Shown piece after piece: positions 44,517-53,689 of a DNA stretch of 64,000 nucleotides. The translations under genes were made by a program, and so were the position numbers. Origin of the DNA: Pseudomonas migulae NBRC 103157 (GTDB taxonomy: Bacteria; Pseudomonadota; Gammaproteobacteria; Pseudomonadales; Pseudomonadaceae). Position 1 is the stretch's first letter; each line of letters opens with the position of its first letter. Location: the NCBI RefSeq assembly GCF_002091715.1, contig NZ_BDAG01000022.1:44012-108011 (forward strand), given 5' to 3'. The notes below the pieces were generated by a model, which ran no database searches, was not told the DNA's origin, and worked only from the letters and a program-made list of their open reading frames with translations.

Positions 44517-45434
44517 TCACGCAGGACGGCGAGCTCGGCTGGTATCTCTGGATGGCGGACACCCGAACTGGCGACTGTACTCTCGGCTGAATTGCGATGG
44601 GCTCTCGTAGCCCACTCGATAACATGCACTCGCCACATCCAGCCCTTCACCGAGCATCAGTCGGCGGGCCTCCTGCAAACGGAGTTGTTTCTGATACTGC
44701 AGCGGACTCATCGCGGTCACCGCCTTGAATCGGTGATGCAATGTAGAACTACCCAAATTGGCGACCCGGGCAAGCTCTTCGATGCGTAAAGGTTGGGTGT
44801 AGTGGTTATTCAACCAATCGATTGCCCGCGTCACCCGTCGCGTTTGCGAATCACCGAGGGCAAGCTCATACAGACGGCGCCCGTGCACGCCGCGCAGAAG
44901 ACGATAATACAGCTCCCGCAGAGCGAGCGGAGCCAGCATGCCGATGTCCCGCGGCGTCTCCAGCAGCCGCACCAGCCGAAGCATTGTTTCCAGCAAGGGG
45001 ACATCGACTTTTTCAAGGAAAAGGCCAAGTTCCGGCTCATCCGGAACCCCCGCAGGAGGAGCATCGGCGATAACCTGAGCGATTTCCGTGGCCTCGAAAT
45101 CAAAACGGATACACAGATAGGGCGCTTCCGGGCTGGCCATCAGCACGCGACCGGAGACTGGAAGAGTCACCGATACCACCAGGTAACTGAGCGGGTCGTA
45201 CAAGTAACGCTCGTCACCCAAGCCGATTTCTTTTTGCCCTTGCACAATCAGGCAAAGTGCCGGCTTGTGGACGGTATGGATAAGCTCCGAGGGACTGTCA
45301 AAACGAATGACATGCAGGGGTGCCACGGCGGTCTCATAGAGGCCGGGCGTCGTAAACCGTTGCGTCAGTAACCGGACCAGTTCGTCACGGTATATGGCTG
45401 TGTTTTGAAGGATGAAAGCATCGCTTTGTTCCAT
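44517..45434 (-). CDS. AraC-family regulator with AraC_N cupin domain
   Basis: 305 residues. The N-terminal AraC_N domain includes PLHVIRFDSPSELIHTVHKP, ALCLIVQGQKEIGLGDERYL and YLVVSVTLPVSGRVLMASPE. The C-terminal HTH has IEELARVANLGSSTLHHRFK and DVASACYRVGYESPSQFSRE. I prefer ATG 45434; a GTG at 45497 would add 21 residues. It follows two small minus-strand genes and may control them. Confidence 0.88.
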   Translation of the reverse strand: MEQSDAFILQNTAIYRDELVRLLTQRFTTPGLYETAVAPLHVIRFDSPSELIHTVHKPALCLIVQGQKEIGLGDERYLYDPLSYLVVSVTLPVSGRVLMASPEAPYLCIRFDFEATEIAQVIADAPPAGVPDEPELGLFLEKVDVPLLETMLRLVRLLETPRDIGMLAPLALRELYYRLLRGVHGRRLYELALGDSQTRRVTRAIDWLNNHYTQPLRIEELARVANLGSSTLHHRFKAVTAMSPLQYQKQLRLQEARRLMLGEGLDVASACYRVGYESPSQFSREYSRQFGCPPSRDTSRARRPA

Positions 45435-45515
45435 TTCAAAGCTCTCACAAATGTTCAAGAGCGCCTGCCTGGAGCTTTCCAGGCAGACGGTATACACCTG
45501 ACATAATCGAACCGC

Positions 45516-45773
45516 TCATTGCCGATAGAGAATCATGCCCGCGTGATACAGCACATCGTCATGAAAGTGGCCATCGGCGGTGAAGCCGCTATCGTCCCAG
45601 TACTGGATGTAGTTGCCCTCCATTTCGTAGCGGCCTTGGTAGGCACTCTTATTTTTACCACGGGCCTCGTCGTAACGCCCAGTCTCCAGAAGCTCGTGAC
45701 GAATGAACCCATCAGCGGTGACCCACATGCCTATGTAACGATGATCGTGAATGGCTTCTTTGGCCTTTTTCAT
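45516..45773 (-). CDS. Atu4866-family protein
   Basis: 85 residues closely resembling Agrobacterium Atu4866, a small beta-barrel-like ligand-binding family: YIGMWVTADGFIRHELLETG, RYDEARGKNKSAYQGRYEME, YWDDSGFTADGHFHDD and VLYHAGMILYR. Function unknown. A strong GAGGAG precedes ATG 45773. It lies between the GGSDR-repeat peptide and the AraC regulator on one strand. Confidence 0.88.
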   Translation of the reverse strand: MKKAKEAIHDHRYIGMWVTADGFIRHELLETGRYDEARGKNKSAYQGRYEMEGNYIQYWDDSGFTADGHFHDDVLYHAGMILYRQ

Positions 45774-45798
45774 AAGGTGCTCTCCTCAAACTTTATCC

Positions 45799-46011
45799 TT
45801 AGCCGATACGACCCAGGGCAGTACGGTCCGAGCCGTCGTCGGCAACGCGAAAACCAGGCGTGCGATCACTGCCGCCTTCACTCAACCGCATGCCGGGTGT
45901 CCGCTCGGCACCGACTGCGGCCAGGTACAGGCTTGTGGGGGAAAGGTTGACAGCGCATGCAACGAGCGCGCTGATAACCAGCGAAACGGAAAGTCGATTT
46001 GAGTTTTTCAT
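45799..46011 (-). CDS. small secreted GGSDR-repeat protein
   Basis: 70 residues: a signal peptide (MKNSNRLSVSLVISALVACA) followed by near-repeats GAERTPGMRLSEGGSDRTPG, FRVADDGSDRTALGRIG. The (E/D)GGSDR unit recurs in the protein at 63869. Such short exported repeat peptides are common in fluorescent pseudomonads, often under uninformative names; no function is established. It is 25 bp upstream of the Atu4866 gene, probably on the same transcript. Confidence 0.8.
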   Translation of the reverse strand: MKNSNRLSVSLVISALVACAVNLSPTSLYLAAVGAERTPGMRLSEGGSDRTPGFRVADDGSDRTALGRIG

Positions 46012-46190
46012 TGTTCAGATCCTCATCTACGTTGCTCGGTTGAATGGCCTGCCGTGGCCTGTCTCTGCATCCGTTGCGTGTTTTCAGATTACGTAGCTGA
46101 AGCGCAACGGCGTTAGGTCGAAACTGCCGCAGATTTGCCTGATCCTCTTGGGCTCGATGTGGATGCCTTGCGGTTCATTCCTGCGGATGC

Positions 46191-46955
46191 TCATCCGGCA
46201 GTGACGGTCATGCCGCCGTCTGCCATGACAACCGAGCCGACCAGGAAGCTGGCACGATCCGAGGCGATGAACGCCACCACTTCGGCAATTTCCTCCGGCT
46301 GTGCTGCACGGCCGATAGGCGCGGCTTCGCCATGTTTGGCCAGAAATGCAGGGCCATCGTCGACCACATCGTTGAGGATGTTGGTCACCACATCCCCCAC
46401 GCCGACGGCATTGACACGAATGCCGTGGGCAATGACCTCGAGCGCCAGCGTGCGCGTCAGTTGGGCCAGCGCGCCTTTAGAGGCGGTGTAGGCGGAAATG
46501 GTGGGAAAAGCGAAGTAGGATGCGTAGGACGCGATGTTGACGATCGAGCCGGACTTGTTAGGGATCATCGCTTTGACAGCCTCCCGGCTATGCAGGAATG
46601 CCGCTGTGGTGTTGACCGCTTGAATTCGCTCCCAATCTTCGCGGGTCATATCAATGACCAGCTTGTTGATGATGATGCCAGCGTTATTGACCAGGATATC
46701 CAGCCGACCGAAGTGCTCGACGGCCAATGCGACCGCGCGCTCGGCGGCGCCATCCTGAGTGATGTCGGCTACCAGTGGCACCAGACCCGGGCGAGCCAGT
46801 TCCTCCACCGCAGGGTTCACATCTTCGGCAATGACGTTGGCGCCACGTGCGTGCAGCAAGAGCGCGATCGCCTTCCCGATGCCACTGGCCGCGCCAGTGA
46901 CCAGTGCGACTTTGCCTGCTACTTCGTTTGGCGTGTTGTGGTTGATATCGGTCAT
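46191..46955 (-). CDS. SDR-family oxidoreductase
   Basis: A 254-residue classical SDR: ALVTGAASGIGKAIALLLHA (cofactor site), ILVNNAGIIINK, SIVNIASYASY with catalytic Ser, and SAYTASKGALAQ with the YxxxK pair. An N-terminal acidic residue after the second strand (IAEDVN) suggests NAD(H) preference. ATG 46955 has GGAG upstream; the 58 extra upstream codons are not conserved. It is divergent from an AraC gene that may regulate it. Confidence 0.92.
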   Translation of the reverse strand: MTDINHNTPNEVAGKVALVTGAASGIGKAIALLLHARGANVIAEDVNPAVEELARPGLVPLVADITQDGAAERAVALAVEHFGRLDILVNNAGIIINKLVIDMTREDWERIQAVNTTAAFLHSREAVKAMIPNKSGSIVNIASYASYFAFPTISAYTASKGALAQLTRTLALEVIAHGIRVNAVGVGDVVTNILNDVVDDGPAFLAKHGEAAPIGRAAQPEEIAEVVAFIASDRASFLVGSVVMADGGMTVTAG

Positions 46956-47252
46956 GATGTTCTCCAGCGTTGTGATCCAGTAAGGGATGTACCGATCCTG
47001 CGCGCGCAAGGCGCTGTCATCGGCGACGGAGCTACTGTCTCGCAACAAGGGGAAGCCGGCTTTCGTGGGTTTGCCGAAGCTGTCGGGGTTTTGCGCTGAA
47101 TGTGAAGTTGGAAAGGCTCGACCCTCCATTCAATGAGCGGGAAAAGCCCGATATCATCAATACAGTTTCATCGCACGGGGTACGGGTAAGCGCTTGGAGA
47201 ATGGTTGAAGCCTGTCTGGCTGTGCATAACCGAGTACGAAAAGGACATGTTC

Positions 47253-48197
47253 ATGGCGAGTACCAAGCTAACGTCTCTGGAACAGGATCCGACACCCTCC
47301 CCTGGCTTACGCATCACCGGGGAGTCGATGCGTGAATACCTGCCAGGCGAGCCGCAGGCTTTACCAGCGCATCCGGAAATCAAGGACATTGTGATTCAGC
47401 TGTTTACCCATCGCAGCATCATTGAACCCATTCTGGTACCTGCGGTGGTGGAACCGCTGCTGGTCCTGATTCTGGAAGGGACAGCGAAGGTGGAGGAGCG
47501 CGTACGGGGTGGCGAGTGGGAAGCGGCAGATGTCAGCGCCGGTGATTTTTTCCTCACCAGTTCCGATGAGCCGTATGAAATGCGCTGGCAGACTCACGGG
47601 GGCGATACCTTCGAAGTCATGCATCTGTATCTGGGTTTACCGCTGATAGAGCAAGCTTCGAGGGAGCTGCTGGGTGAACATGCTGGGCTTGTACGTTTGC
47701 GCGATGTATCAGGTGCACGGGACGCGCGAGTCGCGTTCGTCATGGAGCAGTTGCGCACTGAGTTGGTCGAAGAGCGCTCACCCAGCCCACTTTTTGCCCG
47801 CTCTCTGGCACAGGCGCTGGCAGTACATCTTATGCGCAGTTACATCGCCGACATCCAGCCTGAGCGTCGGGTTAACGCGTTACAAGCGCACAAACTGCGT
47901 AAAGTCACTGATGCGATGACTGCGCATCTGGGCGCTGAATTCAGCCTGGCAAACCTTGCAAGGCTTGCCGAGCTGAGTGAGTACCACTTCAGCCGCATGT
48001 TCAAGCGTGCGACAGGACTGTCGCCTTCTCAGTATTTCATCCGTTTGCGCATGATCCGTGCGCGGCTTCTGTTGCTTGAGACCAGACGTAGCATCATCGA
48101 TGTTGGGTTGGAGGTCGGCTACTCAAGCCCCAGTCATTTCTCCCAGGTGTTTCGTCGTGAGGTGGGCGTAACGCCCAGCGAGTTTCGTGGGGCTTGA
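47253..48197 (+). CDS. AraC-family regulator with cupin N-terminal domain
   Basis: 314 residues. The N-terminal cupin-like part (IVIQLFTHRSIIEPILVPAV, EPLLVLILEGTAKVEERV) precedes a C-terminal HTH (FSLANLARLAELSEYHFSRM, FKRATGLSPSQYFIRLRMIR, VGYSSPSHFSQVFRREVGVT). ATG 47253 has AAGGA seven bases upstream. It lies between a divergent SDR gene and a co-directional SDR gene; either or both may be targets. Confidence 0.88.
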   Translation: MASTKLTSLEQDPTPSPGLRITGESMREYLPGEPQALPAHPEIKDIVIQLFTHRSIIEPILVPAVVEPLLVLILEGTAKVEERVRGGEWEAADVSAGDFFLTSSDEPYEMRWQTHGGDTFEVMHLYLGLPLIEQASRELLGEHAGLVRLRDVSGARDARVAFVMEQLRTELVEERSPSPLFARSLAQALAVHLMRSYIADIQPERRVNALQAHKLRKVTDAMTAHLGAEFSLANLARLAELSEYHFSRMFKRATGLSPSQYFIRLRMIRARLLLLETRRSIIDVGLEVGYSSPSHFSQVFRREVGVTPSEFRGA

Positions 48198-48492
48198 GCG
48201 TCGTTCCTTCATACATTTTCAGGCTTGAACCGGTCGCTGCGACGCGAAACCGGACCTGGCCAGCATAGAGCAGCGCTTCTGGATCAGTCATCAGGCTCTG
48301 GTAACTTCGAGCGACAATCTGGCGCGACTCTGCCGTCGCTAAGTACACAGACACGAATAGGCAAAAGTTGCGCAGGTTTTGGCACGCGTCGACCCGACAA
48401 GTGCCCTTAACCTTTCCGACGTACCCATTAGCAACGCCCGCGCCTTCAGCGGTCGGAGCTGAACTTCAATGCATAAAGCAGGAGCTCCGGAT

Positions 48493-49227
48493 ATGTCGAA
48501 CATCCAAAACAAAATCGTACTGATTACTGGTGCAAGCAGTGGTATTGGCGAAGCAGCGGCCAGGCTGATCGCAGCCAAAGGTGCCCGAGTGGTGCTCGGT
48601 GCCCGCCGTACCGAGCGTCTGGAAAAGCTTGTGAACGAGATACGTGCCGAAGGTGGCTCGGCAAGTGCCTGCGCACTCGACGTTACGGATCTGAATTCCA
48701 TGCATGCTTTCGTGGACTTCGCCAAGGCGCAATATGGCAAGGTGGATGTGATCATCAACAACGCAGGCGTGATGCCACTTTCGCCCTTGGCCTCATTGAA
48801 GGTCAACGAGTGGAACCAGATGCTCGATGTCAACGTCCGCGGGGTGCTGCATGGTATTGCCGCAGTCTTGCCGAGCATGGAGGCTCAAGGATCCGGCCAG
48901 GTCATCAATATTTCGTCGATCGGCGGCCTTGCAGTATCTCCGACAGCCGCGGTGTACTGCGCGACCAAATTCGCAGTCAGGGCTATCTCGGATGGTCTGC
49001 GGCAGGAAACAGACAAGATTCGGGTCACCGTAGTGTGCCCGGGAGTCGTCGAGTCCGAACTGGCCGATACGATTTCCGATGAGGTGGCGCGAGAGGAAAT
49101 GAAAGCGTTCCGCCGTGTGGCGCTCGGCGCAGATGCCATTGCGAGAGCACTCGCCTATGCGATCGAACAGCCCGACGATGTTGATGTCAGCGAAATAGTG
49201 GTTCGTCCTACTGCTAGCCCGCACTGA
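48493..49227 (+). CDS. SDR-family oxidoreductase
   Basis: A 244-residue classical SDR: VLITGASSGIGEAAARLIAA, VIINNAGVMPLSPLA, VINISSIGGLAVSPTAAVYC and ATKFAVRAISDGLR with the active-site Tyr and Lys. VVLGARRTERLE after strand 2 has basic residues, suggesting NADP(H). ATG 48493 has GGAG at 48481-48484. It shows little local similarity to the SDR at 46191, so they are not a recent duplication. Confidence 0.92.
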   Translation: MSNIQNKIVLITGASSGIGEAAARLIAAKGARVVLGARRTERLEKLVNEIRAEGGSASACALDVTDLNSMHAFVDFAKAQYGKVDVIINNAGVMPLSPLASLKVNEWNQMLDVNVRGVLHGIAAVLPSMEAQGSGQVINISSIGGLAVSPTAAVYCATKFAVRAISDGLRQETDKIRVTVVCPGVVESELADTISDEVAREEMKAFRRVALGADAIARALAYAIEQPDDVDVSEIVVRPTASPH

Positions 49228-49684
49228 GCAATCTTGGGAGGAAGCAGTCGCATGAGCGGCTGCTTTAGGCGATAGCAGCCCTTCACGAAGGGCAGCAATC
49301 GGCCCGTTACAGCAGCTCATTACAGCGACTGAAAGCAAGTAACGGAACTGGCGACGGGAATTATCTTTTTATTGAAAGCCGTAATGTTTCCATTCATTCC
49401 AGCAGTCCTCGGCAATTAAATCCCGGTAACCACGCTCATTCTCCCTATCCGGGGCGACGTCGAGTGGAACTGCAACATTCGTCACCGGGTCACCGCCCCT
49501 GAGTACTTCAGCTTCTTGAACCTTCGTTCGTCTCGGCGCTTTGCAGTGCCACCGAAAGTGTCGGAATGAACACAACACAAAGTTAACCCGTCATCCGTCG
49601 TTAACCTCAGCAAACGGAAAGATCAAAAAGATCATGCTGGTTCTATCGACAAGGATCATTCAACCCTGGCCTTTGAAATGACTG
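49228..49684. other. intergenic region with interspersed repeat and one doubtful ORF
   Basis: A repeat copy is at 49254-49318. A minus-strand frame at 49369-49578 (69 codons, ending DLIAEDCWNEWKHYGFQ) has an unconvincing N-terminus and no recognisable homologue; it could be the tail of a decayed gene. Confidence 0.4.
49254..49318. repeat. interspersed repeat, copy 13 (both arms)
   Basis: GAGCGGCTGCTTTAGGCGAT, AGCAGCCCTTCACGAAGGGC then AGCAATCGGCCCGTTACAGC: foldback layout as in copy 11. Confidence 0.6.
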
Positions 49685-50539
49685 TCAGGCCCTGCGCGCG
49701 GAGCAATACTCCACAATGAGCTGAGTAACCGCTGCCACAATCGCCTGATCCGCTTCAGGTGAGGTAAACAACCGAAACTGCGCATCAGGCAACTCCGGCA
49801 ACCCTTGTTCCGCCCCAAGCACGGCCAGTCCTTGCCTCAACTGACTGAGTGGCATGGGCGCTACCGCGAAACCTGCAAGCGCCGCCGCCTGCAATCCGGC
49901 CGTGCTGCTGCACAACATCGCCGTGCGTTGGGCGATCCCTGCCTGTGCCAGTCTCTTCAACGCTACCTCGCGATAAGGGCACGGCTCGGGGAACAGGGCC
50001 AGCGGCAACGGCGTCGGTAACGGGGTGACGGGTTGCGCCGACCAGGCCCACACCAGCGGTTCTTGCCATAGCAGCAGCCCGGCTTCGCTGGTTTCGCACA
50101 AAGAACCAATGACCAACTCCAGATGCCCTTGCTTCATCAGCGCCAGCAACGTTCCCGGAATGCTCACTTGCACGTCGATCTCCATCCCCGGGTACTGCGC
50201 TGCAAAATCCTGAAAAGTGCGCAGTAGTCGAGACTCGACGAAATCCTCGGACACCCCGATCCGCAGCCGCCCGTGAAACGGCGTACGCGTCAGTTCTGCC
50301 CAGGCGTCACGGTTCAGCACAAGGATCGTGCGCGCATAGGAGAGTAAGCGCTCGCCATCGGGAGTCAGTTGCTGGGAACGCGTGGTACGCGTCAACAGGG
50401 GTTTACCAATCTGTTCTTCCAGTCGCCGCACATGGCCACTGACCGCAGACTGAGTAAGGTGCAGCTTTTGGGCTGCACGGCTGAAGCCTTCTTCATCGAC
50501 CACAGCGACAAATGTTTTGAGTAGCAGCGTATCGAACAT
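49685..50539 (-). CDS. LysR-family transcriptional regulator
   Basis: 284 residues: MFDTLLLKTFVAVVDEEGFS, RAAQKLHLTQSAVSGHVRRL and EEQIGKPLLTRTTRSQQLTP form the winged helix; the effector domain starts near residue 90 (GRLRIGVSEDFVESRLL). ATG 50539 is preferred to a start six codons upstream. It is divergent from the azoreductase gene with a 96-bp AT-rich spacer, the classical arrangement for LysR control of the neighbour. Confidence 0.92.
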   Translation of the reverse strand: MFDTLLLKTFVAVVDEEGFSRAAQKLHLTQSAVSGHVRRLEEQIGKPLLTRTTRSQQLTPDGERLLSYARTILVLNRDAWAELTRTPFHGRLRIGVSEDFVESRLLRTFQDFAAQYPGMEIDVQVSIPGTLLALMKQGHLELVIGSLCETSEAGLLLWQEPLVWAWSAQPVTPLPTPLPLALFPEPCPYREVALKRLAQAGIAQRTAMLCSSTAGLQAAALAGFAVAPMPLSQLRQGLAVLGAEQGLPELPDAQFRLFTSPEADQAIVAAVTQLIVEYCSARRA

Positions 50540-50635
50540 AGTTTTATACGTGATCAATCAAGTATTAATTTACGATTTATATTTCAAATACAACTATGTT
50601 GCAATGCCTCCCTCCCCCACCACTCGAGGCGCGCC

Positions 50636-51277
50636 ATGACCACTCTTCTCCATATCGAATGCTCTCCACGCAAGCAGCGTTCGGCTTCCCTTGAAGTCGC
50701 TCGCAGCTTCATTGCGCGTTATCGGGAAAACACCCCGGACACCGAAATCATCACGCTCGACCTCTGGAACATGGCGTTGCCGGAGTTCGACGATCTGGCC
50801 ATGGAGGCCAAATACGCAGGACTCAATGGCACCGCCTTGACCCCGGAGCAACAGGAGGTCTGGAGCACCTTGAAAGACCTGGCTGCGCACCTGCACCGTG
50901 CGGATGTACTGGTGATGTCCGTACCGCTCTGGAATTTCAGCATCCCCTACAAACTCAAGCACTTCATCGACCTGGTATCGCAGAAAGACATCCTGTTCAG
51001 CTTTGATCCGGAACGCGGCCTGGAAGGCATGCTGCACAACAAAACCGCCGTCGTGACGTACGCCCGCGGCCTGGATTTTTCGGCACAGTCGATCACACCG
51101 GCGGAGCGCTTCGATTTCCAGAAGCCCTACGTGGAAGCCTGGCTGAAATTCATCGGCGTGACCGATGTGCATTCGGTGATTGTGGAGAAGACCATTCTGG
51201 GGGAGGACGTAGATCATGGTGCGCGTGAGGCTGCGACTCAGCAGGCCAGGAGAGTGGCGGATGATATTTGTCGCTGA
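50636..51277 (+). CDS. azoR: FMN-dependent NAD(P)H azoreductase / quinone reductase
   Basis: A 213-residue flavodoxin-fold enzyme: HIECSPRKQRSASLEVARSF is the FMN phosphate loop, MSVPLWNFSIPYKLKHFIDL the PxxNFxxPxxLK signature, and VVTYARGL follows. It reduces quinones and azo compounds by two electrons. It is divergent from a LysR gene, suggesting induction by its substrates. The proposed name reflects the family; the specific substrate is unknown. Confidence 0.87.
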   Translation: MTTLLHIECSPRKQRSASLEVARSFIARYRENTPDTEIITLDLWNMALPEFDDLAMEAKYAGLNGTALTPEQQEVWSTLKDLAAHLHRADVLVMSVPLWNFSIPYKLKHFIDLVSQKDILFSFDPERGLEGMLHNKTAVVTYARGLDFSAQSITPAERFDFQKPYVEAWLKFIGVTDVHSVIVEKTILGEDVDHGAREAATQQARRVADDICR

Positions 51278-51320
51278 CGGGAAGTTACGAGGTGCGGGTT
51301 CCGATCGAGCATGATCACCA

Positions 51321-51350
51321 GAGGCAGTTTTCGGCCAGAAGCTGCCATTG
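51321..51350 (+). repeat. interspersed repeat, copy 14 (partial)
   Basis: GAGGCAGTTTTCGGCCAGAA then GCTGCCATTG, after the azoreductase gene. Confidence 0.5.
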
Positions 51351-51431
51351 CGCGCCAGGATTCAGGCATAGGATGATCCAGCACGCCTACACAGCAAACC
51401 CCTCAAAACATGTCGGCTTGGACAGCGTGGA

Positions 51432-51761
51432 TCAACTTAAATACCCTATCGCTCCCAGAGCCTCAATCAAACGCAACAATGTTGGTTTTTCGGCTGGTTT
51501 TTCGCCGATGCAACACTCGTCCGGGTCGCTGAGAGAGCACCAAACCGACACCGGGTCACCTACCTTAAGCCCGTATGAGGCTTTACGCAGAGTTGCAGTT
51601 GACCAAGCGTCAATGGTTTCGTTGAGAGACTTGTGAAACCGCTTCCCGTTGGCGCTATAACTGAAACTCATGAGCTGCGCTCCGATCCACGGCCCCTCAC
51701 TCCCTACAAAGGTTACGTAGCCTTGTACCACTTGCCCCACAGGTACATCGCCAGCGCTCAT
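51432..51761 (-). CDS. hypothetical protein
   Basis: A 109-residue soluble protein: MSAGDVPVGQVVQGYVTFVG start, later GLKVGDPVSVWCSLSDPDEC, and a C-terminal LLRLIEALGAIGYLS. The beta-rich, domain-like sequence may be a small barrel; no family is recognised. ATG 51761 has AGGAG seven bases upstream. A plus-strand frame over the same bases has no such support. Confidence 0.7.
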   Translation of the reverse strand: MSAGDVPVGQVVQGYVTFVGSEGPWIGAQLMSFSYSANGKRFHKSLNETIDAWSTATLRKASYGLKVGDPVSVWCSLSDPDECCIGEKPAEKPTLLRLIEALGAIGYLS

Positions 51762-51805
51762 CAATTATCTCCTGATAATCTGCCCGACATGCCGGGACGA
51801 CGCGA

Positions 51806-52372
51806 TCACCCATGTTCCGCTGCCAACATTGACCTGAACTGAGAAATGCTCTCTGAAGATAGCCCGGCACCTTCAAATACTGCGCAGGTGAAGCTGACAG
51901 GGGCGGTGCCTGGAGCAGTAATGATGCGGTCTGCCATCACCGCTATTGAGCTGCTTCGGTAAAGCGTGCAGCCTTCATAACTGACGGCATTCTGTAAGAA
52001 GTCAGCGCTGTTCGAGGTATGAGGAACCGTGTCTAGAAGACCGGCCCTCGCAAGTGCCAGCGTTCCTCCACAGATACCGGCAATGGTTGCCCCACTTGAA
52101 CGACTGGCATGAAGAAAGTCTCGAATATCCGGTGCTTCTGCACTTTCCCAGACCATTCCTCCAATGACGACGACAACGTCCGGTTTCCAGTCCAGACATT
52201 GTTGCAAGCTGCTATCGACCGTTACAGCCAATCCACCCTGCGAACGAAACTGCCCCGTAGTAGGAGCGAAAAACCTGACGTCGATCCCGTAAAACGGGGA
52301 CGCCGTACCAGCAATGAAAGCATATTCCCAGTCCGCAAAACCGGGTGTCAGTATCAAACCCACGCGTGCCAT
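51806..52372 (-). CDS. DJ-1/PfpI-family protein
   Basis: 188 residues of the DJ-1/PfpI fold: MARVGLILTPGFADWEYAFI, WKPDVVVVIGGMVWESAEAP and the nucleophile elbow GATIAGICGGTLALARAGLL with the conserved Cys (about residue 99). Members are glyoxalase III-like, amidase or chaperone-like proteins. It has no HTH domain, unlike the GlxA-type protein at 21270. GGAGGA precedes ATG 52372. Confidence 0.87.
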   Translation of the reverse strand: MARVGLILTPGFADWEYAFIAGTASPFYGIDVRFFAPTTGQFRSQGGLAVTVDSSLQQCLDWKPDVVVVIGGMVWESAEAPDIRDFLHASRSSGATIAGICGGTLALARAGLLDTVPHTSNSADFLQNAVSYEGCTLYRSSSIAVMADRIITAPGTAPVSFTCAVFEGAGLSSESISQFRSMLAAEHG

Positions 52373-52445
52373 CAGTCAGAATCCTCCATGAATGCCCGTA
52401 ACATATGACGACAACAAACAGACATCAAGGGCTGCTCCCCCCAAA

Positions 52446-52507
52446 GCTGCCTATGGCCATCGGCTGCTATCGGTCGATTGAATTGGCTAATCGGTTCCGC
52501 TTTGCAC
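52446..52507 (-). repeat. interspersed repeat, copy 15 (degenerate)
   Basis: GCTGCCTATGGCCATCGGCT, GCTATCGGTCGATTGAATTG then GCTAATCGGTTCCGCTTTGC. Confidence 0.45.
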
Positions 52508-52621
52508 ATCACCGCAAACCCGGAGCCGTTGGCAAAACACGCTCTCTGGCACGAAGCGGAGCCCCCTTTGTTCATCCATGATTTAACGGTATGTTGAAGT
52601 CCTCAACTCAAGGACGACCCC

Positions 52622-53431
52622 ATGGCTATCCACCCACCCACCCCTACGCAAAAACACTTGGCAGTGTTAATTGACGCCGACAATGCACCCGCAGCAATTG
52701 TCGAAGGTTTATTCGAGGAAATCGCCAAGTACGGTGTCGCCAACGTCAAGCGGATCTATGGCGACTGGACCGGCCCTCAGTTGGGTGGATGGAAAAAGGT
52801 GCTACTCGACCATTCAATTCAGCCTATCCAACAGTTCGCTTACACCAAAGGTAAGAACGCAACAGACAGTGCCTTGATCATCGACGCAATGGACCTGCTG
52901 TACACCCGACGCTTCGACGGTTTCTGCCTGGTTTCGAGCGACAGTGACTTCACCCGCCTCGCTTCGCGGTTGCGAGAGGAAGGTTTGACGGTCTACGGGT
53001 TTGGTGAAGAAAAAACCCCGAGACCGTTTGTGTCGGCCTGCGACAAGTTCATCTATACCGAATTGCTGCGCGGCGAAGTGCTTGTTGCAGCAAGCAATGG
53101 ACATGATCGACCCGAATCCGAGCCACCCGCCGAAATTGAGGCCGTCAAAGTCGCTAGTACGCCCGAGGTAAAAAAGCTACCTAAGGCGCCAGTTAGCTTC
53201 ATCGCAAAGATCTTGGATGACATTGCCGACGAGGACGGCTGGGCTCACTTGGGTGCGCTGGGCACCAACATCAGCAAATTGAGACCTGAGTTCGACCCTC
53301 GCACCCATGGTTATAAAAAGCTCAGCGAGTTGATCAAGGGGTATCCGGATACGTTTGAACTGCAAACTAGAGGAACGTCGGGAGTGGGCGGTTCAATACT
53401 CTATGCTCGGCACCGACAGCGGAGCTCATAG
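52622..53431 (+). CDS. NYN-domain (PIN-like) RNase with C-terminal LOTUS/OST-HTH
   Basis: 269 residues. The N-terminal NYN domain holds the acidic site: LAVLIDADNAPAAIVEGLFE, GKNATDSALIIDAMDLLYTR and FCLVSSDSDFTRLASRLREE. After a charged linker (about 165-190) a LOTUS-type winged helix is visible (FIAKILDDIADEDGWAHLGA, FDPRTHGYKKLSELIKGYPD). NYN domains are metal-dependent nucleases and LOTUS modules bind RNA, so it probably acts on RNA. AAGGA precedes ATG 52622. Confidence 0.9.
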   Translation: MAIHPPTPTQKHLAVLIDADNAPAAIVEGLFEEIAKYGVANVKRIYGDWTGPQLGGWKKVLLDHSIQPIQQFAYTKGKNATDSALIIDAMDLLYTRRFDGFCLVSSDSDFTRLASRLREEGLTVYGFGEEKTPRPFVSACDKFIYTELLRGEVLVAASNGHDRPESEPPAEIEAVKVASTPEVKKLPKAPVSFIAKILDDIADEDGWAHLGALGTNISKLRPEFDPRTHGYKKLSELIKGYPDTFELQTRGTSGVGGSILYARHRQRSS

Positions 53432-53445
53432 CACCCATCACCAAC

Positions 53446-53520
53446 GACCGCGCTTGGCCGTTTTCTGCCTGTCACGACCAGTAGCAATCGCCCCTTTACG
53501 GTCGTTCACTGCTGGCAGCT
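53446..53520 (-). repeat. interspersed repeat, copy 16
   Basis: ACCGCGCTTGGCCGTTTTCT, GCCTGTCACGACCAGTAGCA then ATCGCCCCTTTACGGTCGTT, a long copy after the NYN gene. Confidence 0.6.
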
Positions 53521-53689
53521 ACCTGCCACGTTCCATGAGCGACTGGCTCCAGTTGCACGAACTCCAGAGTGGCCGGGGCGAGCAAGCCCAACAGCGACCA
53601 GATATAAGGATGCAATCGCACTGACGACAGGGTTGGAAGGCATTACTCACCACGTGTAGGGAGAGTCCATATGCGATTTGTTAGCCGCT

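Noticed and set aside
48198..48492. Possible small gene between the AraC and SDR genes
   Set aside because: A minus-strand frame across 48094-48354 is partly antisense to the AraC end and shows no start signal or family; the region is treated as non-coding leader for the SDR.
49369..49578. 69-codon minus-strand frame ending in a Trp-rich tail
   Set aside because: The C-terminal half looks protein-like, but the N-terminal half does not and no homologue is recognised; left as a possible remnant.
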